Shown here in pieces: positions 31,701 to 40,520 of a stretch of DNA of 64,000 nucleotides (its first letter is position 1; each line of letters opens with the position of its first letter). The translations under genes were made by a program, and so were the position numbers. Source of the stretch: Streptomyces sp. SLBN-118 (GTDB lineage Bacteria; Actinomycetota; Actinomycetes; Streptomycetales; Streptomycetaceae); assembly GCF_006715635.1 (NCBI RefSeq), contig NZ_VFNP01000002.1:1-64000 (forward strand), read 5' to 3'. The notes beneath the pieces were generated by a model. It saw only the letters and a list, made by a program, of their open reading frames with translations, was not told the origin of the DNA and searched no databases.

Positions 31701-33497
31701 TCAAACAGTCTCGAACGCCCGCGCCCGGTACCTGGACCGGCACTGGGCGCGCTGCAGCTTGCCGCTGGTGGTGAACGGCAGCGAACCGGCCTTGAGGAGG
31801 AGAACGTCGTCAGCCCGGAGGCCGTGGCCTGCGAAGACGGCCTCGCGGACGGCTTCTTCGACCTCATCCGCCCCCACGGTCACGCGGGCACCTGACGGGG
31901 TCTCCGGGGCATGGCCCGCTGCCACGCGGAAGCGGCTGTTGATCTCGGCCAGGACCACGAGGCGCGTGCGTCCGCCGTCCTCGACGGTGAAGGCACAGCA
32001 GCAGCCGTCCCGTATCGCGGCGTGGCTTCCTGCCGCGGACGCCTCGATGTCGTACGGGTAGTGCTGCATGCCTTCCACGACGATGAGGTCGGCCACCCGG
32101 CAGGTGACGAAGAGCTGACCGCCGTCCAGAAAGCCGAGGCTGCCAGTGCGCAGGAACCGGCGGCCCTCGTGTCCGCGCACGGCGGCGTTGAACGTACCTG
32201 CCGTCTCCGCGGGGGCGTTCCAGTACCCGGTACCGATACTCGGTCCGGAAGCGAGGATCTCGCCCGTCTCGTCCCGGGCGCACGGTTCGCCGGTGGCCGG
32301 ATCCACCACCGCGATGGTCATGGACGGGTGCAACTGGCCCAGGCCGACCAGTCGGCGGGCCTCGTCCTGGGGCGCGGACGGCTGCACCTTGCCCTTCGCC
32401 AGCGCCACCGCGTCGAACCGGCGGATCACCGGTTCGGGCTCCACCGGCCCGCCGCTCAGCATGACGGTGGACTCGGCGATGCCGTAACTCGGGAAGAACG
32501 CCTCGCGGCGGAAGCCGAAGGGGGCGAGCATGGCGCTGAACTGGTCGATCATCTCTGCACGCACCGGCTCGTCCCCGACCACCGCGATCTGCCAGCCGCT
32601 GAGATCGACGTAACGCAACTGCTGCTCGGACACCCGCCGCAGGCACAGTTCGTACCCGAAACCGGGTGCCGAACTGATGCCGGCCCCGCGGTCCGATATC
32701 GCGCGCAGCCAGTTGGCCGGCTGCTGAGTGAACGCCGTGGGCGGCATCAGCACGGCGTCGTACCCGACATAGATCGGCTGAAGAACTCCGGAGATGAGTC
32801 CCATGTCGTGGAACACGGGCAGCCAGGACACGACCGGCGGCTGCCGTGCGAGATCGTCCGTGGCCCGGGAACCGTTGGCCAGGATCAGCGAGAGGTTGTG
32901 CAGGACGTTGCCGTGGGTGAGCACTACGCCCCGGGGCGGACCGGTCGTGCCGGAGGTGTACTGCAGGTAGGCAACCGTATCGGGGCCGATCCTGGGGGCG
33001 TTCCAGCCATCCGCGTCCGCCTCACCGATCTCGTCCGTCGCCACACAGGTCGGCCGGTGCGGTGTGGACATGTCCTTCAGCAACGCCTCAACACGGCTGA
33101 GCCTGGACCCGTTCGACAGCAGCAGATCCGGCCGGCAGTTGTCGACGATCGCCTGGAAGCGCGTATAGCGGTCGTCGACGCCGACGCGCAGCACCGGAGG
33201 AGCGGGCACGGCGATCAGGCCGGCATACAGGCACCCGAAGAAGGCGGACACGAAGTCCAGGCCCGGCGGGAAACTCAGCACGGCGCGGGCGCCCGGCGCG
33301 GCGTGCCTGCTCAGACGCACGGCGATCGCCCTTGCGCGGGCGTCTAGTTGGGCGAGGCTGAGCGAGTCGGACTCGTCGAGGCCGTTCTCCAGGAAGGCGA
33401 ACATCCGTCGATCGGGCTCCCTGGACGCGCGATACGTGCAGAGCTCGACCAAGGTCGTCGGCTCGGGTCGGGAATCTGTGTTGGCATCCTCTGACAT
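31701..33497 (-). CDS. Second fatty-acyl-AMP ligase (FAAL)
   Basis: ATG 33497 is preceded by GGAGG. The 598-residue protein shows LQYTSGTTGPPRGVVLTHGN, PSYGIAESTVMLSGG, FLRTGSLGFLDGGQLFVTCR and VEGMQHYPYDIE, the motifs of a FAAL. It is clearly paralogous to the downstream one but diverged along its length, so it is an old duplication, perhaps with different chain-length preference. Note GTGSLGFL, where most members have the Asp of TGDLGF: the ribose-binding Asp is replaced by Ser here. That could reduce or abolish adenylation. The pair is divergent from the ketosynthase gene at 33803, which shares the 300-base promoter region. Confidence 0.75.
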   Translation of the reverse strand: MSEDANTDSRPEPTTLVELCTYRASREPDRRMFAFLENGLDESDSLSLAQLDARARAIAVRLSRHAAPGARAVLSFPPGLDFVSAFFGCLYAGLIAVPAPPVLRVGVDDRYTRFQAIVDNCRPDLLLSNGSRLSRVEALLKDMSTPHRPTCVATDEIGEADADGWNAPRIGPDTVAYLQYTSGTTGPPRGVVLTHGNVLHNLSLILANGSRATDDLARQPPVVSWLPVFHDMGLISGVLQPIYVGYDAVLMPPTAFTQQPANWLRAISDRGAGISSAPGFGYELCLRRVSEQQLRYVDLSGWQIAVVGDEPVRAEMIDQFSAMLAPFGFRREAFFPSYGIAESTVMLSGGPVEPEPVIRRFDAVALAKGKVQPSAPQDEARRLVGLGQLHPSMTIAVVDPATGEPCARDETGEILASGPSIGTGYWNAPAETAGTFNAAVRGHEGRRFLRTGSLGFLDGGQLFVTCRVADLIVVEGMQHYPYDIEASAAGSHAAIRDGCCCAFTVEDGGRTRLVVLAEINSRFRVAAGHAPETPSGARVTVGADEVEEAVREAVFAGHGLRADDVLLLKAGSLPFTTSGKLQRAQCRSRYRARAFETV

Positions 33498-33802
33498 CGT
33501 GGTCCTCCTGTTCGGCTTGGCCATTGGCGTTGCCTTTGCCGTTGCACTCGAAGAGATGCTAAGTCGGCGGAGGAGTATGGGGTATTCGCCGTCGGACGGT
33601 GTCCCTCCCCTACCGGAGGCAAGTGCCGAGTAGCCCGGAAGGCGGACAGAAATTAGCCTTCGGTCGCCCTCACGGTTCCGTCCGTCGGCCGTTACGGAAA
33701 GCGTCTCGTACTGGCTACCGTCATGACCAAGGGCAGTGGACGACAAACGGCCCACGTCCAAGGGAGAACATTTCCCCAGAAGGCTTCAGAAAGGGAACCG
33801 TG

Positions 33803-35110
33803 ATGTCCTACGAAGCATCTGACGACTACTTCATGGGTTATCCGAAGCTCCCGGATCTCCCCGTTCTCCCCGGTCTCCCGAACGGAACAGTCATCCGTAC
33901 GACAGGCGTTGTGGTCACGGGTTTAGGAATGACGACGCCCCTGGGTGCCGACGTCCACTCCACGTGGACCGCTCTGCTCGCCGGCGAGTCCCCGATCGCC
34001 GTGCTGGACGAACCATGGGCCCGCGACCTGCCCGTACGACTGGCAGGCCGGCTGAGTCAGGAACCGACCGAGGTACTGGGCCGGGTTGAGGCCCGGCGTA
34101 TGGACCGCTGCCAGCAGATGGCCATGGTGGCCGCACGACAGGCGTGGGCCGACGCAGGCGCACCCGAGGTGGCGCCGGAGCGGCTGGCCGTGGTGATCGG
34201 CACCGGCCTCGGCGGAGGAAAGACGCTGGTCGAGCAGCATGACGTCTCCTCGGCGAAGGGGCCGGACCGCGTGTCGCCGTTCGCGGTGACGATGCTGATG
34301 CCCAACGGTTCGGCGGCCGCCGTGAGTCTGGACCTCGGCGCCCGCGCCGGCGCCCACGCGCCGACCAGTGCCTGCGCCTCCGGAGCGGAGGCAATCGCCA
34401 TGGGGCTCGCCATACTGCGTGCGGGGCGTGCCGATGTCGTTGTCGCCGGCGGCACCGAGGCGTGCATCGGCCGGTTGTCCATGGCGGCCTTCGCCCGTAT
34501 GGGAGCCCTGTCCAGCCGTCATGAGGACCCACAGGCCGCGTCGCGGCCGTTCGACAGCGCCCGCGACGGCTTCGTCATGTCCGAAGGCGCCGGTGTCGTC
34601 GTACTGGAGCGAGCCGAATCCGCACGAACTCGCGACGCGCGGACGTACGCCACGCTCGCCGGTACGGGCATGAGCTCCGACGCGCACGCCATGACAGCTC
34701 CTTCGACGGACGGTCAGGTCAGGGCCATCCGCCGGGCCTTGCGCGCCGGTGGCCTCAGCCCGCAGGACGTCATCCACGTCAATGCGCACGCTCCCGGTAC
34801 GCCCGTCGGGGACCGCATCGAAGCAGCGGCAGTGCTGGAATCGATCGGACCGCATGCCCTCGTGACGGCGACCAAATCGACAACGGGCCATCTCATAGGA
34901 GGATCCGGCGCGATCGAGGCCATCTTCACGGCCCTGAGCGTATTCACCGACGTGATTCCCGCGACCAGGAACCTCCACGACAAGGACCCCGAGGTGAAGG
35001 TGGAGCTCGTCACGGGAAGTCCGCGGCGCACCGAGGTCACCGCGGCCATCTCCAACTCCTTCGGTTTCGGAGGACACAACGTGGTCCTGGCGTTCACCAA
35101 GCCCGCCTGA
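33803..35110 (+). CDS. Beta-ketoacyl-ACP synthase (KasA/FabF-like)
   Basis: The 435-residue protein starts at ATG 33803, with AAAGGGA upstream. It begins with a 30-residue extension (PDLPVLPGLPNG) before VVVTGLGMTTPLGADVHSTW. The active-site Cys191 lies in TSACASGAEA, His329 in VNAHAPGTPVGD (usually NAHGTSTP-x-ND), and Lys/His363 in KSTTGHLIGGSG, so the Cys-His-His triad is complete. FGFGGHN near the end is typical. These condensing enzymes elongate acyl chains on ACP. Sequence flavour is close to mycobacterial KasA. With two FAALs next door it suggests a small acyl-modifying pathway, but no ACP, reductase or dehydratase is visible. Confidence 0.8.
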   Translation: MSYEASDDYFMGYPKLPDLPVLPGLPNGTVIRTTGVVVTGLGMTTPLGADVHSTWTALLAGESPIAVLDEPWARDLPVRLAGRLSQEPTEVLGRVEARRMDRCQQMAMVAARQAWADAGAPEVAPERLAVVIGTGLGGGKTLVEQHDVSSAKGPDRVSPFAVTMLMPNGSAAAVSLDLGARAGAHAPTSACASGAEAIAMGLAILRAGRADVVVAGGTEACIGRLSMAAFARMGALSSRHEDPQAASRPFDSARDGFVMSEGAGVVVLERAESARTRDARTYATLAGTGMSSDAHAMTAPSTDGQVRAIRRALRAGGLSPQDVIHVNAHAPGTPVGDRIEAAAVLESIGPHALVTATKSTTGHLIGGSGAIEAIFTALSVFTDVIPATRNLHDKDPEVKVELVTGSPRRTEVTAAISNSFGFGGHNVVLAFTKPA

Positions 35111-35804
35111 CCGCGGGCGCGGGACGGCCGGGAGGCTCAGTAGTCCGGGGTGACTGAACGAGGCCGCTCCGCTGGGCCATCAATGCCGCGTGCATCCGGT
35201 TCGGCAACTCGAGCTTGGCGAGGATGCGCGAGACGTGGGACTTCACGGTGGCGGGCGACACGTGCAGCTCGTGGGCGATCTCCTGGTTCGACCTGCCCAT
35301 GGCTATACCCCACAGGACTTGCCTCTCCCGGCCGCTCAGGGCAGCCAGAGCGGCCGCGTGAGAACGCTCGTGCGGCGGCGGGAGGATCTCGAACCGATCG
35401 ATCAGCCGCCGGGTCATCGTGGGGCAGATGAAAGCCGCACCGCGGGCGACCGCACGGACGGCTGAGGTCAGTTCCTCCTGGCTTGCGCTCTTGAGCAGAA
35501 ACCCGCTCGCACCCGCCTTCAGCGACCCGAACAAATGACTGTCAAGGCCGATGCTGGTCAGGACAATGATTCCGGGTGCTGGCGCCTGGGCAGGCCGAGC
35601 GAGTTTCTGAATGAATTCGTATTCGGCGTCGAGGAGTACGACCTGCGGTCGCCGCTGCTCGACCATTCGGCATGCCGTCTCGCCGACCCTCGTATCGGCG
35701 ACCACGGTAATATCCGACGCCTCCGCGAGGGCCTGCCGAAAACCCCTGCGCACAAGATCCTCATTGTCGACCAGCATCACTTCCACCGTGCTGAATTCGT
35801 ACAT
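35094..35804 (-). CDS. NarL/LuxR-type response regulator
   Basis: ATG 35804 has GGAG upstream; a TTG three bases earlier is possible. The 236-residue protein has a receiver domain (VMLVDNEDLVRRGF, acidic pair at ~13-16; phospho-acceptor Asp in VVLLDAEYEF at ~59; IIVLTS; LLKSASQEEL). A LuxR helix-turn-helix follows, LSGRERQVLWGIAMGRSNQE, then LHVSPATVKSHVSRILAKL. It converges with the ketosynthase gene, their ends overlapping by 17 bases. No histidine kinase is adjacent, so it is an orphan regulator that may control the FAAL/ketosynthase locus. Confidence 0.8.
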   Translation of the reverse strand: MYEFSTVEVMLVDNEDLVRRGFRQALAEASDITVVADTRVGETACRMVEQRRPQVVLLDAEYEFIQKLARPAQAPAPGIIVLTSIGLDSHLFGSLKAGASGFLLKSASQEELTSAVRAVARGAAFICPTMTRRLIDRFEILPPPHERSHAAALAALSGRERQVLWGIAMGRSNQEIAHELHVSPATVKSHVSRILAKLELPNRMHAALMAQRSGLVQSPRTTEPPGRPAPAVRRAW

Positions 35805-36003
35805 CAATCACTCCGTCCGGGCGATTCGGAAATTCCATTACAGCGGTTGCACACGCGATGGCTGTGGGATGCGCCGAACCCCGGGCGACCATGGCTGATA
35901 CCGCCTACGCGCGCTGGCCCGCACACGCATCCCGGATAGGCTGAATGGCAGCCCGCGGCGGGATACGCCGCATCGATCCCTTCCGATGCTAGGGGGATTG
36001 GTC

Positions 36004-37095
36004 GTGCTTGTTCCAGGCAAAGGCAGCCATGCTGTTGGCCGTTCCGGACACAAGGCGACAGCCGAAGTCTCCACAACTCCGCGGCTGTTCCAGCGAGGCA
36101 TCGCAGGCGTCCGCACGATGGTCGACGTCGGGGTCGAGCACGGAGTGCCCGTACTGGCCTGCCTCGACGGCAGTGGCGTGGACCGGAACGCTCTCGCCGA
36201 CGACACCGCACACGTCCGAGCCTGGCAGGAGCTCGTCGTGGCTCAGAACCTGGTCCGCGCCACAGGCGATACTCCCGGCCTGGGCCTTGAGGTCGGCAGC
36301 CGGATTCCGCTGCGCACGTACAGCGTGTGGGGCTTCGCACTCCTCGCCAGCCCGACGCTGCGCGAGGCGGCGGCTGTGGGACTGCGCTATCTGGAACTCA
36401 CCTTCGCCATGGTCGGGATCCACCTTCAGGAAGACAGAGACGAGGTCCGCCTCGTCCTGGACGACAGGCTCGTGCCCCAGCCCGTCCGGCACTTCTTCGT
36501 CGAGCGGGAAATGGCCAACATTCGTACCATCCTGGACACCATTGTGGGCCGGCCCTTCACACCCCTCCGGCTGGACCTGCGCTTCCCACAACCTGAAGGG
36601 CCTTCACCGTACGAGGCGTTCGCCGAAACGCCGATCGCCTTCGGGGCGCCGCGCAACGCGATCGTCACCCGCGCAGCGGCACTGGATCAGTCGCTGCCGC
36701 AGGCGGACCGGCACACAATGCAGATATGCGAACGCGAGTGCGACGTCTTGCTGGCCCGCCGCGCCGACACCGGATTCGCAGCGCGGGTACGGGAAGTGCT
36801 CATGCAGTGGCAGGACGGGATCCCCGACATGGGTGTTGCCGCGGCCGAGCTGTACGTCTCCACCCGCACGCTGCACCGCCGTCTGGCCGCGGAAGACACG
36901 TCCTACCGGCGCCTGGTGGACGAAGCGCGGCACGCTCGCGCCGTCGAGATGCTGTCCACCCGCGCACTCGGAGTCGACCAGATTGCCGCACGGCTCGGCT
37001 ACGCCGATGCGGCGACATTCATCCGCGCGTTTCGCCGGTGGACGGGCGCGACCCCGGGCGCTTACCGGGCCAGCGTGCCCACCTGGCGCTTCTGA
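36004..37095 (+). CDS. AraC-family transcriptional regulator
   Basis: The 363-residue protein has a large N-terminal effector domain of the type found in AraC/OruR-like regulators (LVVAQNLVRATGDTPGLGLE ... YSVWGFALLASPTLREAAAV). Its C-terminal double helix-turn-helix contains AAAELYVSTRTLHRRLAAED, then QIAARLGYADAATFIRAFRR and WTGATPGAYR. Such regulators usually respond to a small molecule and activate a neighbouring operon. The start is uncertain: GTG 36004 is well spaced from AGGGGG (35991-35996), while ATG 35986 would put that site inside the gene. It is divergent from the response regulator. Confidence 0.75.
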   Translation: MLVPGKGSHAVGRSGHKATAEVSTTPRLFQRGIAGVRTMVDVGVEHGVPVLACLDGSGVDRNALADDTAHVRAWQELVVAQNLVRATGDTPGLGLEVGSRIPLRTYSVWGFALLASPTLREAAAVGLRYLELTFAMVGIHLQEDRDEVRLVLDDRLVPQPVRHFFVEREMANIRTILDTIVGRPFTPLRLDLRFPQPEGPSPYEAFAETPIAFGAPRNAIVTRAAALDQSLPQADRHTMQICERECDVLLARRADTGFAARVREVLMQWQDGIPDMGVAAAELYVSTRTLHRRLAAEDTSYRRLVDEARHARAVEMLSTRALGVDQIAARLGYADAATFIRAFRRWTGATPGAYRASVPTWRF

Positions 37096-37269
37096 TCATT
37101 TCAGGACGGCCTACGGAGCGAAGTCCCACGGATTGAAGGCGGCGGCGACCGGGCGGAACGGCGGGGGCGGCAGCATGCCGACGTTCACGTGCCGGGGAGT
37201 CGCCCCGATGACCGGCAGCACGCGGCCTAATCTGCCAGAACTCACGTCTCATCACGAAAGGAACACCTC

Positions 37270-37480
37270 GTGCCCTCTCGCCTCAACCCGTACATCGCCT
37301 TCGACGGCGACGCCCGGCAAGCCATGGAGTTCTACAAGGGGATCTTCGGCGGCACCCTGGCGGTGAACACATTCGGCGACCTTCAGCCGGAAGGAAGCCG
37401 GAGACGCCGCCGACAAGATCATGCACAGCATGCTCCAGACCGACAGTGGCTTCACGCTCATGGCCGCCAACAACGCTGCT
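37270..37480 (+). pseudogene. VOC-family (PhnB/glyoxalase-like) remnant
   Basis: GTG 37270 starts MPSRLNPYIAFDGDARQAME and continues FYKGIFGGTLAVNTFGD, typical of the first beta-alpha-beta unit of VOC-superfamily PhnB-like proteins. After about 40 residues the sense moves to another frame as DAADKIMHSMLQTDSGFTL and MAANNA, and then ends. Both a frameshift near 37400 and a 3' truncation near 37480 are present. Confidence 0.6.
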
Positions 37481-37745
37481 TGCGTTGGGGCATGTCGGGG
37501 ACGACCTGCAGGACGGAAAGGGCGGGGTGGACGACGCTGGGAGTGTGCAGGGCACGGGGAATGACGCCGGTGACGTGGCCTCCGGCAGTGAGGGCGGCGT
37601 CAGCGAGCGCCAGGCTTCGGCGGGTGAGCAAGCAGGTCTCGTCGCCCTCCGCAGCAAGTCGTGCTGGAGACCGCCCCCTCGGGGCACCGCCCGGACAGGA
37701 GCGGGACCTCCGTATGATCAGCGGCTCACGACAAGGGGCGGGGAC

Positions 37746-38411
37746 ATGACGAGCGGCAGATACACGCGCTTCGCGGTGGCGGGGGCGACTGCGATGGTCC
37801 TGGTGACGGGATGCGCAACGGGCGGCGACAACCCGCCCGCGAAGGACACGAAAGCTACCGCAGCACCCAAGGCGGGTGCGGCCGTACTCAATGACAAGCA
37901 GGTGGGCGTCGCCCTACCGGAAGTGAATGCCGTCCCAGGGCTGAAGAACGGCATGCGGACCCCGCTTCCCGTTTGGGATCCGAGCACCGGGGACTGTGTC
38001 GCTGGGCAGCCGAATGGCTTCCTCTGCATGGGAGCCGTCTCCGTCGGGTCCTCCGTCTACACCGCGAAGGGGGAAGCGAGCGCCCACTTCATCCTCTACG
38101 CCTATGAGGACACCAAGGCGGCAGCCAACGCATACCGTGCGCTCCGGACCAAGAATCAGGTGGATCGAATCCTGAGCGAAGTACCCCTCAAGGCCATCGG
38201 GGAGCAGGGCACCGCCTGGCGGGGTACGGCCAAGACCACGGGTTACCCCAGAACTACCACCCAGGTACAGGTGGGTACGACCGTGCTGACGATCGACGCA
38301 GTCGGCAGTGCCAAGTACACGGAGATCGACCGGCTCACTGCCTGGGCCACGATGTTTGCCGAGCGCTCGCGAAAGGCGCAGGACAGCGCCGCGCTCCCCC
38401 CGGCCGGCTGA
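37746..38411 (+). CDS. Lipoprotein
   Basis: The 221-residue protein begins with a basic N-terminus, a hydrophobic stretch (FAVAGATAMVLVTGC) and a lipobox VTGC with Cys23, so it should be exported and lipidated. The mature part has a low-complexity spacer (Pro/Ala/Lys), then a globular domain with DCVAGQPNGFLCMGAVSVG, two cysteines that may form a disulfide, and DTKAAANAYRALRTKN. I do not recognise the family; similar solute-binding-free lipoproteins are common in Streptomyces. The upstream frame from 37446 is not coding. Confidence 0.65.
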   Translation: MTSGRYTRFAVAGATAMVLVTGCATGGDNPPAKDTKATAAPKAGAAVLNDKQVGVALPEVNAVPGLKNGMRTPLPVWDPSTGDCVAGQPNGFLCMGAVSVGSSVYTAKGEASAHFILYAYEDTKAAANAYRALRTKNQVDRILSEVPLKAIGEQGTAWRGTAKTTGYPRTTTQVQVGTTVLTIDAVGSAKYTEIDRLTAWATMFAERSRKAQDSAALPPAG

Positions 38412-38437
38412 GCCCGCGACATCGGGGAGGGGCGGCC

Positions 38438-39118
38438 TCAGAACTCGCTCTGCAGCTGAAATGCGTTGCGGCCGCGTCCTTGTCCGGGGCGGGCGGTGTG
38501 AACGAAGGGCAGGTTCGCGCGGGCGCCCGAGTGGAATTCAACGCCGACGCACGGGTGCATGGCCGGGGTCGGACGGTCGCTGTAGCTGTAGGCGCGGGCG
38601 ATCTCGTCGGAGGCGGCATTGACGAGGAGCGCCGCGAGGTACGGCTCGGCCCGCGCAGGGATGATCATTCCCTGTTCGTACAGTGCCGGCAGCGGCACTT
38701 CGGCAGGCGGCTCTCTCCTCACCGGCTTCTCGGGCTGGTCGAGTTTCTCGCCGGGGCGCGGCGACGCCGGTGATGCCGGCCCACAACTGCGCACCGGAGC
38801 TGAAGGTGATGGCGAGGCCTCGGGGACGTGAGCCTTCTTCGCTCCACCGCTCCACCGCGTGGATGTCCGGGCCCTTGGGGAGCGCGGCCAGGCAGAACTG
38901 CTGGAACCGTTCAGAACGCACGAGGCGGCGATCGCGTCGGGGGTGGTCGACGTGGGTGATGTGGCCGGGTGCGGTGGCGTCGGCGGCCATGGCGGCCAGC
39001 GTGCAGTTGCTCGCCGATCCGATCGTGGCGTTGATCCCGTGCAGGGCTAGGACGCGCAGTCTCACCAGCTGGGCCAGTTGGCGGGGGTCACGGTCGAAGT
39101 AGCGCAGCGAGCCGGTGT
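38438..39118 (-). pseudogene. Hypothetical protein, frameshifted and 5'-truncated
   Basis: On the minus strand a frame running from about 39118 reads NTGSLRYFDRDPRQLAQL, LRVLALHGINATIGS and RGLAITFSSGAQLWAGITGV. Near 38770 the sense jumps to another frame: PVRREPPAEVPLPALYEQGM, LAALLVNAASDEIARAYSYS, and ends RGRNAFQLQSEF at 38438. There is no start with a ribosome-binding site. Its 5' end coincides with the IS5-like debris starting at about 39120. I do not recognise the family. Confidence 0.5.
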
Positions 39119-39119
39119 T

Positions 39120-39940
39120 AGGAACAGCTGGGCTGTCTCAAGGGCCGCGTTGTCTCAACTGAGCTGGTGGCCCTGAGGGCATGGACCGTTCTAATCACCG
39201 GGCGGGGCGTCTCAAAGGACGAGTGGGAACTTCATCCGTCGTCCGTGGCGGCGCGCATGCTGCTGGTTGACGGTGTCGTGGTACGGGTTCACGCGAAGGC
39301 GGAGCAGAGTGGGAGCGACCCGGCGTCGTCTGAACCCCGCATGGGTGGCGTGCACCACCGCGACGGCAGGTTTGCCACGGACGTGCCCGGCTTGCACTGC
39401 GCGCAGGCAATCACCTACTCCACCACCTTCACCAGTCGGGCGTGCAGGCTCTGCCACCGTGTTTCGGCCTGGTCGCGGCTTTGGCTCCCTTTGACTTGGC
39501 AAGGGCCGGTGGCGGGTCGGTGGGCACCGACCTTGCTGGTGAGCACGCACGATCGTGGAATCGACCGCGATGTCACAGTCGATCTCTCCGGCGACATCCG
39601 CCGCGGCCCGGACGGCCGCTCGCGGGGCGATCTCACCACCAAGTTCCACCTGAGCGCGGTGGGCTGCGGCTGGCTCCTGCCCTGAGCGTCACGATCCGCG
39701 TCCTCCGGCCGGGGCGAGGCAGACCGCGCAAGAAGCCGGACCGCCTCGCCGCCCACAGGCGTGCAGCATCGGGCCCTGAACTCAACTACCTGGGGCGAAA
39801 GGGTATTCTGCACGCCATCCTGGAGAAGACCGACAGTCAGGCGGCCGGCCTGCGCAAGGGCTCACGCGGCGGACGCCCACCCGGTTTCGACAAAGAGCCG
39901 TATAGGAAGCGCAACACCGTCGAGTGAGCCATCAACATCC
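39120..39940. mobile_element. IS5-family remnants in opposite orientations
   Basis: The minus strand (39212-39649) contains GEIDCDIAVDSTIVRAHQQG, the first DDE block of IS5-type transposases. The plus strand from 39610 contains RSRGDLTTKFHLS, then IRVLRPGRGRPRKKPDRLAA and GGRPPGFDKEPYRKRNTVE, which are later blocks of the same kind of transposase, in at least two frames. The N-terminal and C-terminal parts thus face opposite ways around 39600, so an inversion or two insertions took place. None of it can encode an active enzyme. Confidence 0.6.
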
Positions 39941-40479
39941 GGGCCGGCCACCTGTCCCGCCGTCGGCGGCTCTGCCCCCGGGACGCCCAGCCGCCCCTTC
40001 ATGCCTGACTTCCTTGCGACAGAGCCGAGTTGCCCACCTTTCAGGTCCCACATTCCGGAGCTAACTCTCCAACCGAAGCGCCATATTTCAAACTGGGGCA
40101 CCAGAGTCGATTTTCATGATCGAAATATTTCGACGACCGATCGTCTTGATTTCTTGATCGACTTTACACTCCCTGTACCTCTTGGTTTGGCGTGAAGGCA
40201 CCCTCGTTCGAAGCGAGTTGCTCAGCTCAAGGCCAGATCTGCACAGAAAGGTAAAGATTCACCTAGATCATTCCATTGCTGTCCCTTTACCTTTCATTGC
40301 AGTTGAAGCCCCTCCGCGGCATCGGCCAAGATCCTTCAATACGGGCATATCCCCGTCCGCCTTCCCGTGGCCGACCCGTTTTCGCAACTCCGTGGCACCC
40401 CCGGTTGGAGCACCGCTGGACCCCGGACTGTAAATCTCCTGCTTGATCCCCTGTGTGGAGATCTATTGAAGGAGACGTA
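39941..40479. other. Intergenic leader upstream of the Rhs gene
   Basis: No gene is visible in about 540 bases. The part 40080-40260 is clearly richer in A and T than its surroundings and contains inverted motifs such as TCGAAATATTTCGA (40106-40119). It probably holds the Rhs promoter and is of foreign composition. Confidence 0.4.
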
Positions 40480-40520
40480 ATGGGTTTTCGGTTCACGAGC
40501 GGCCACCGGGGTGGCTCAGC

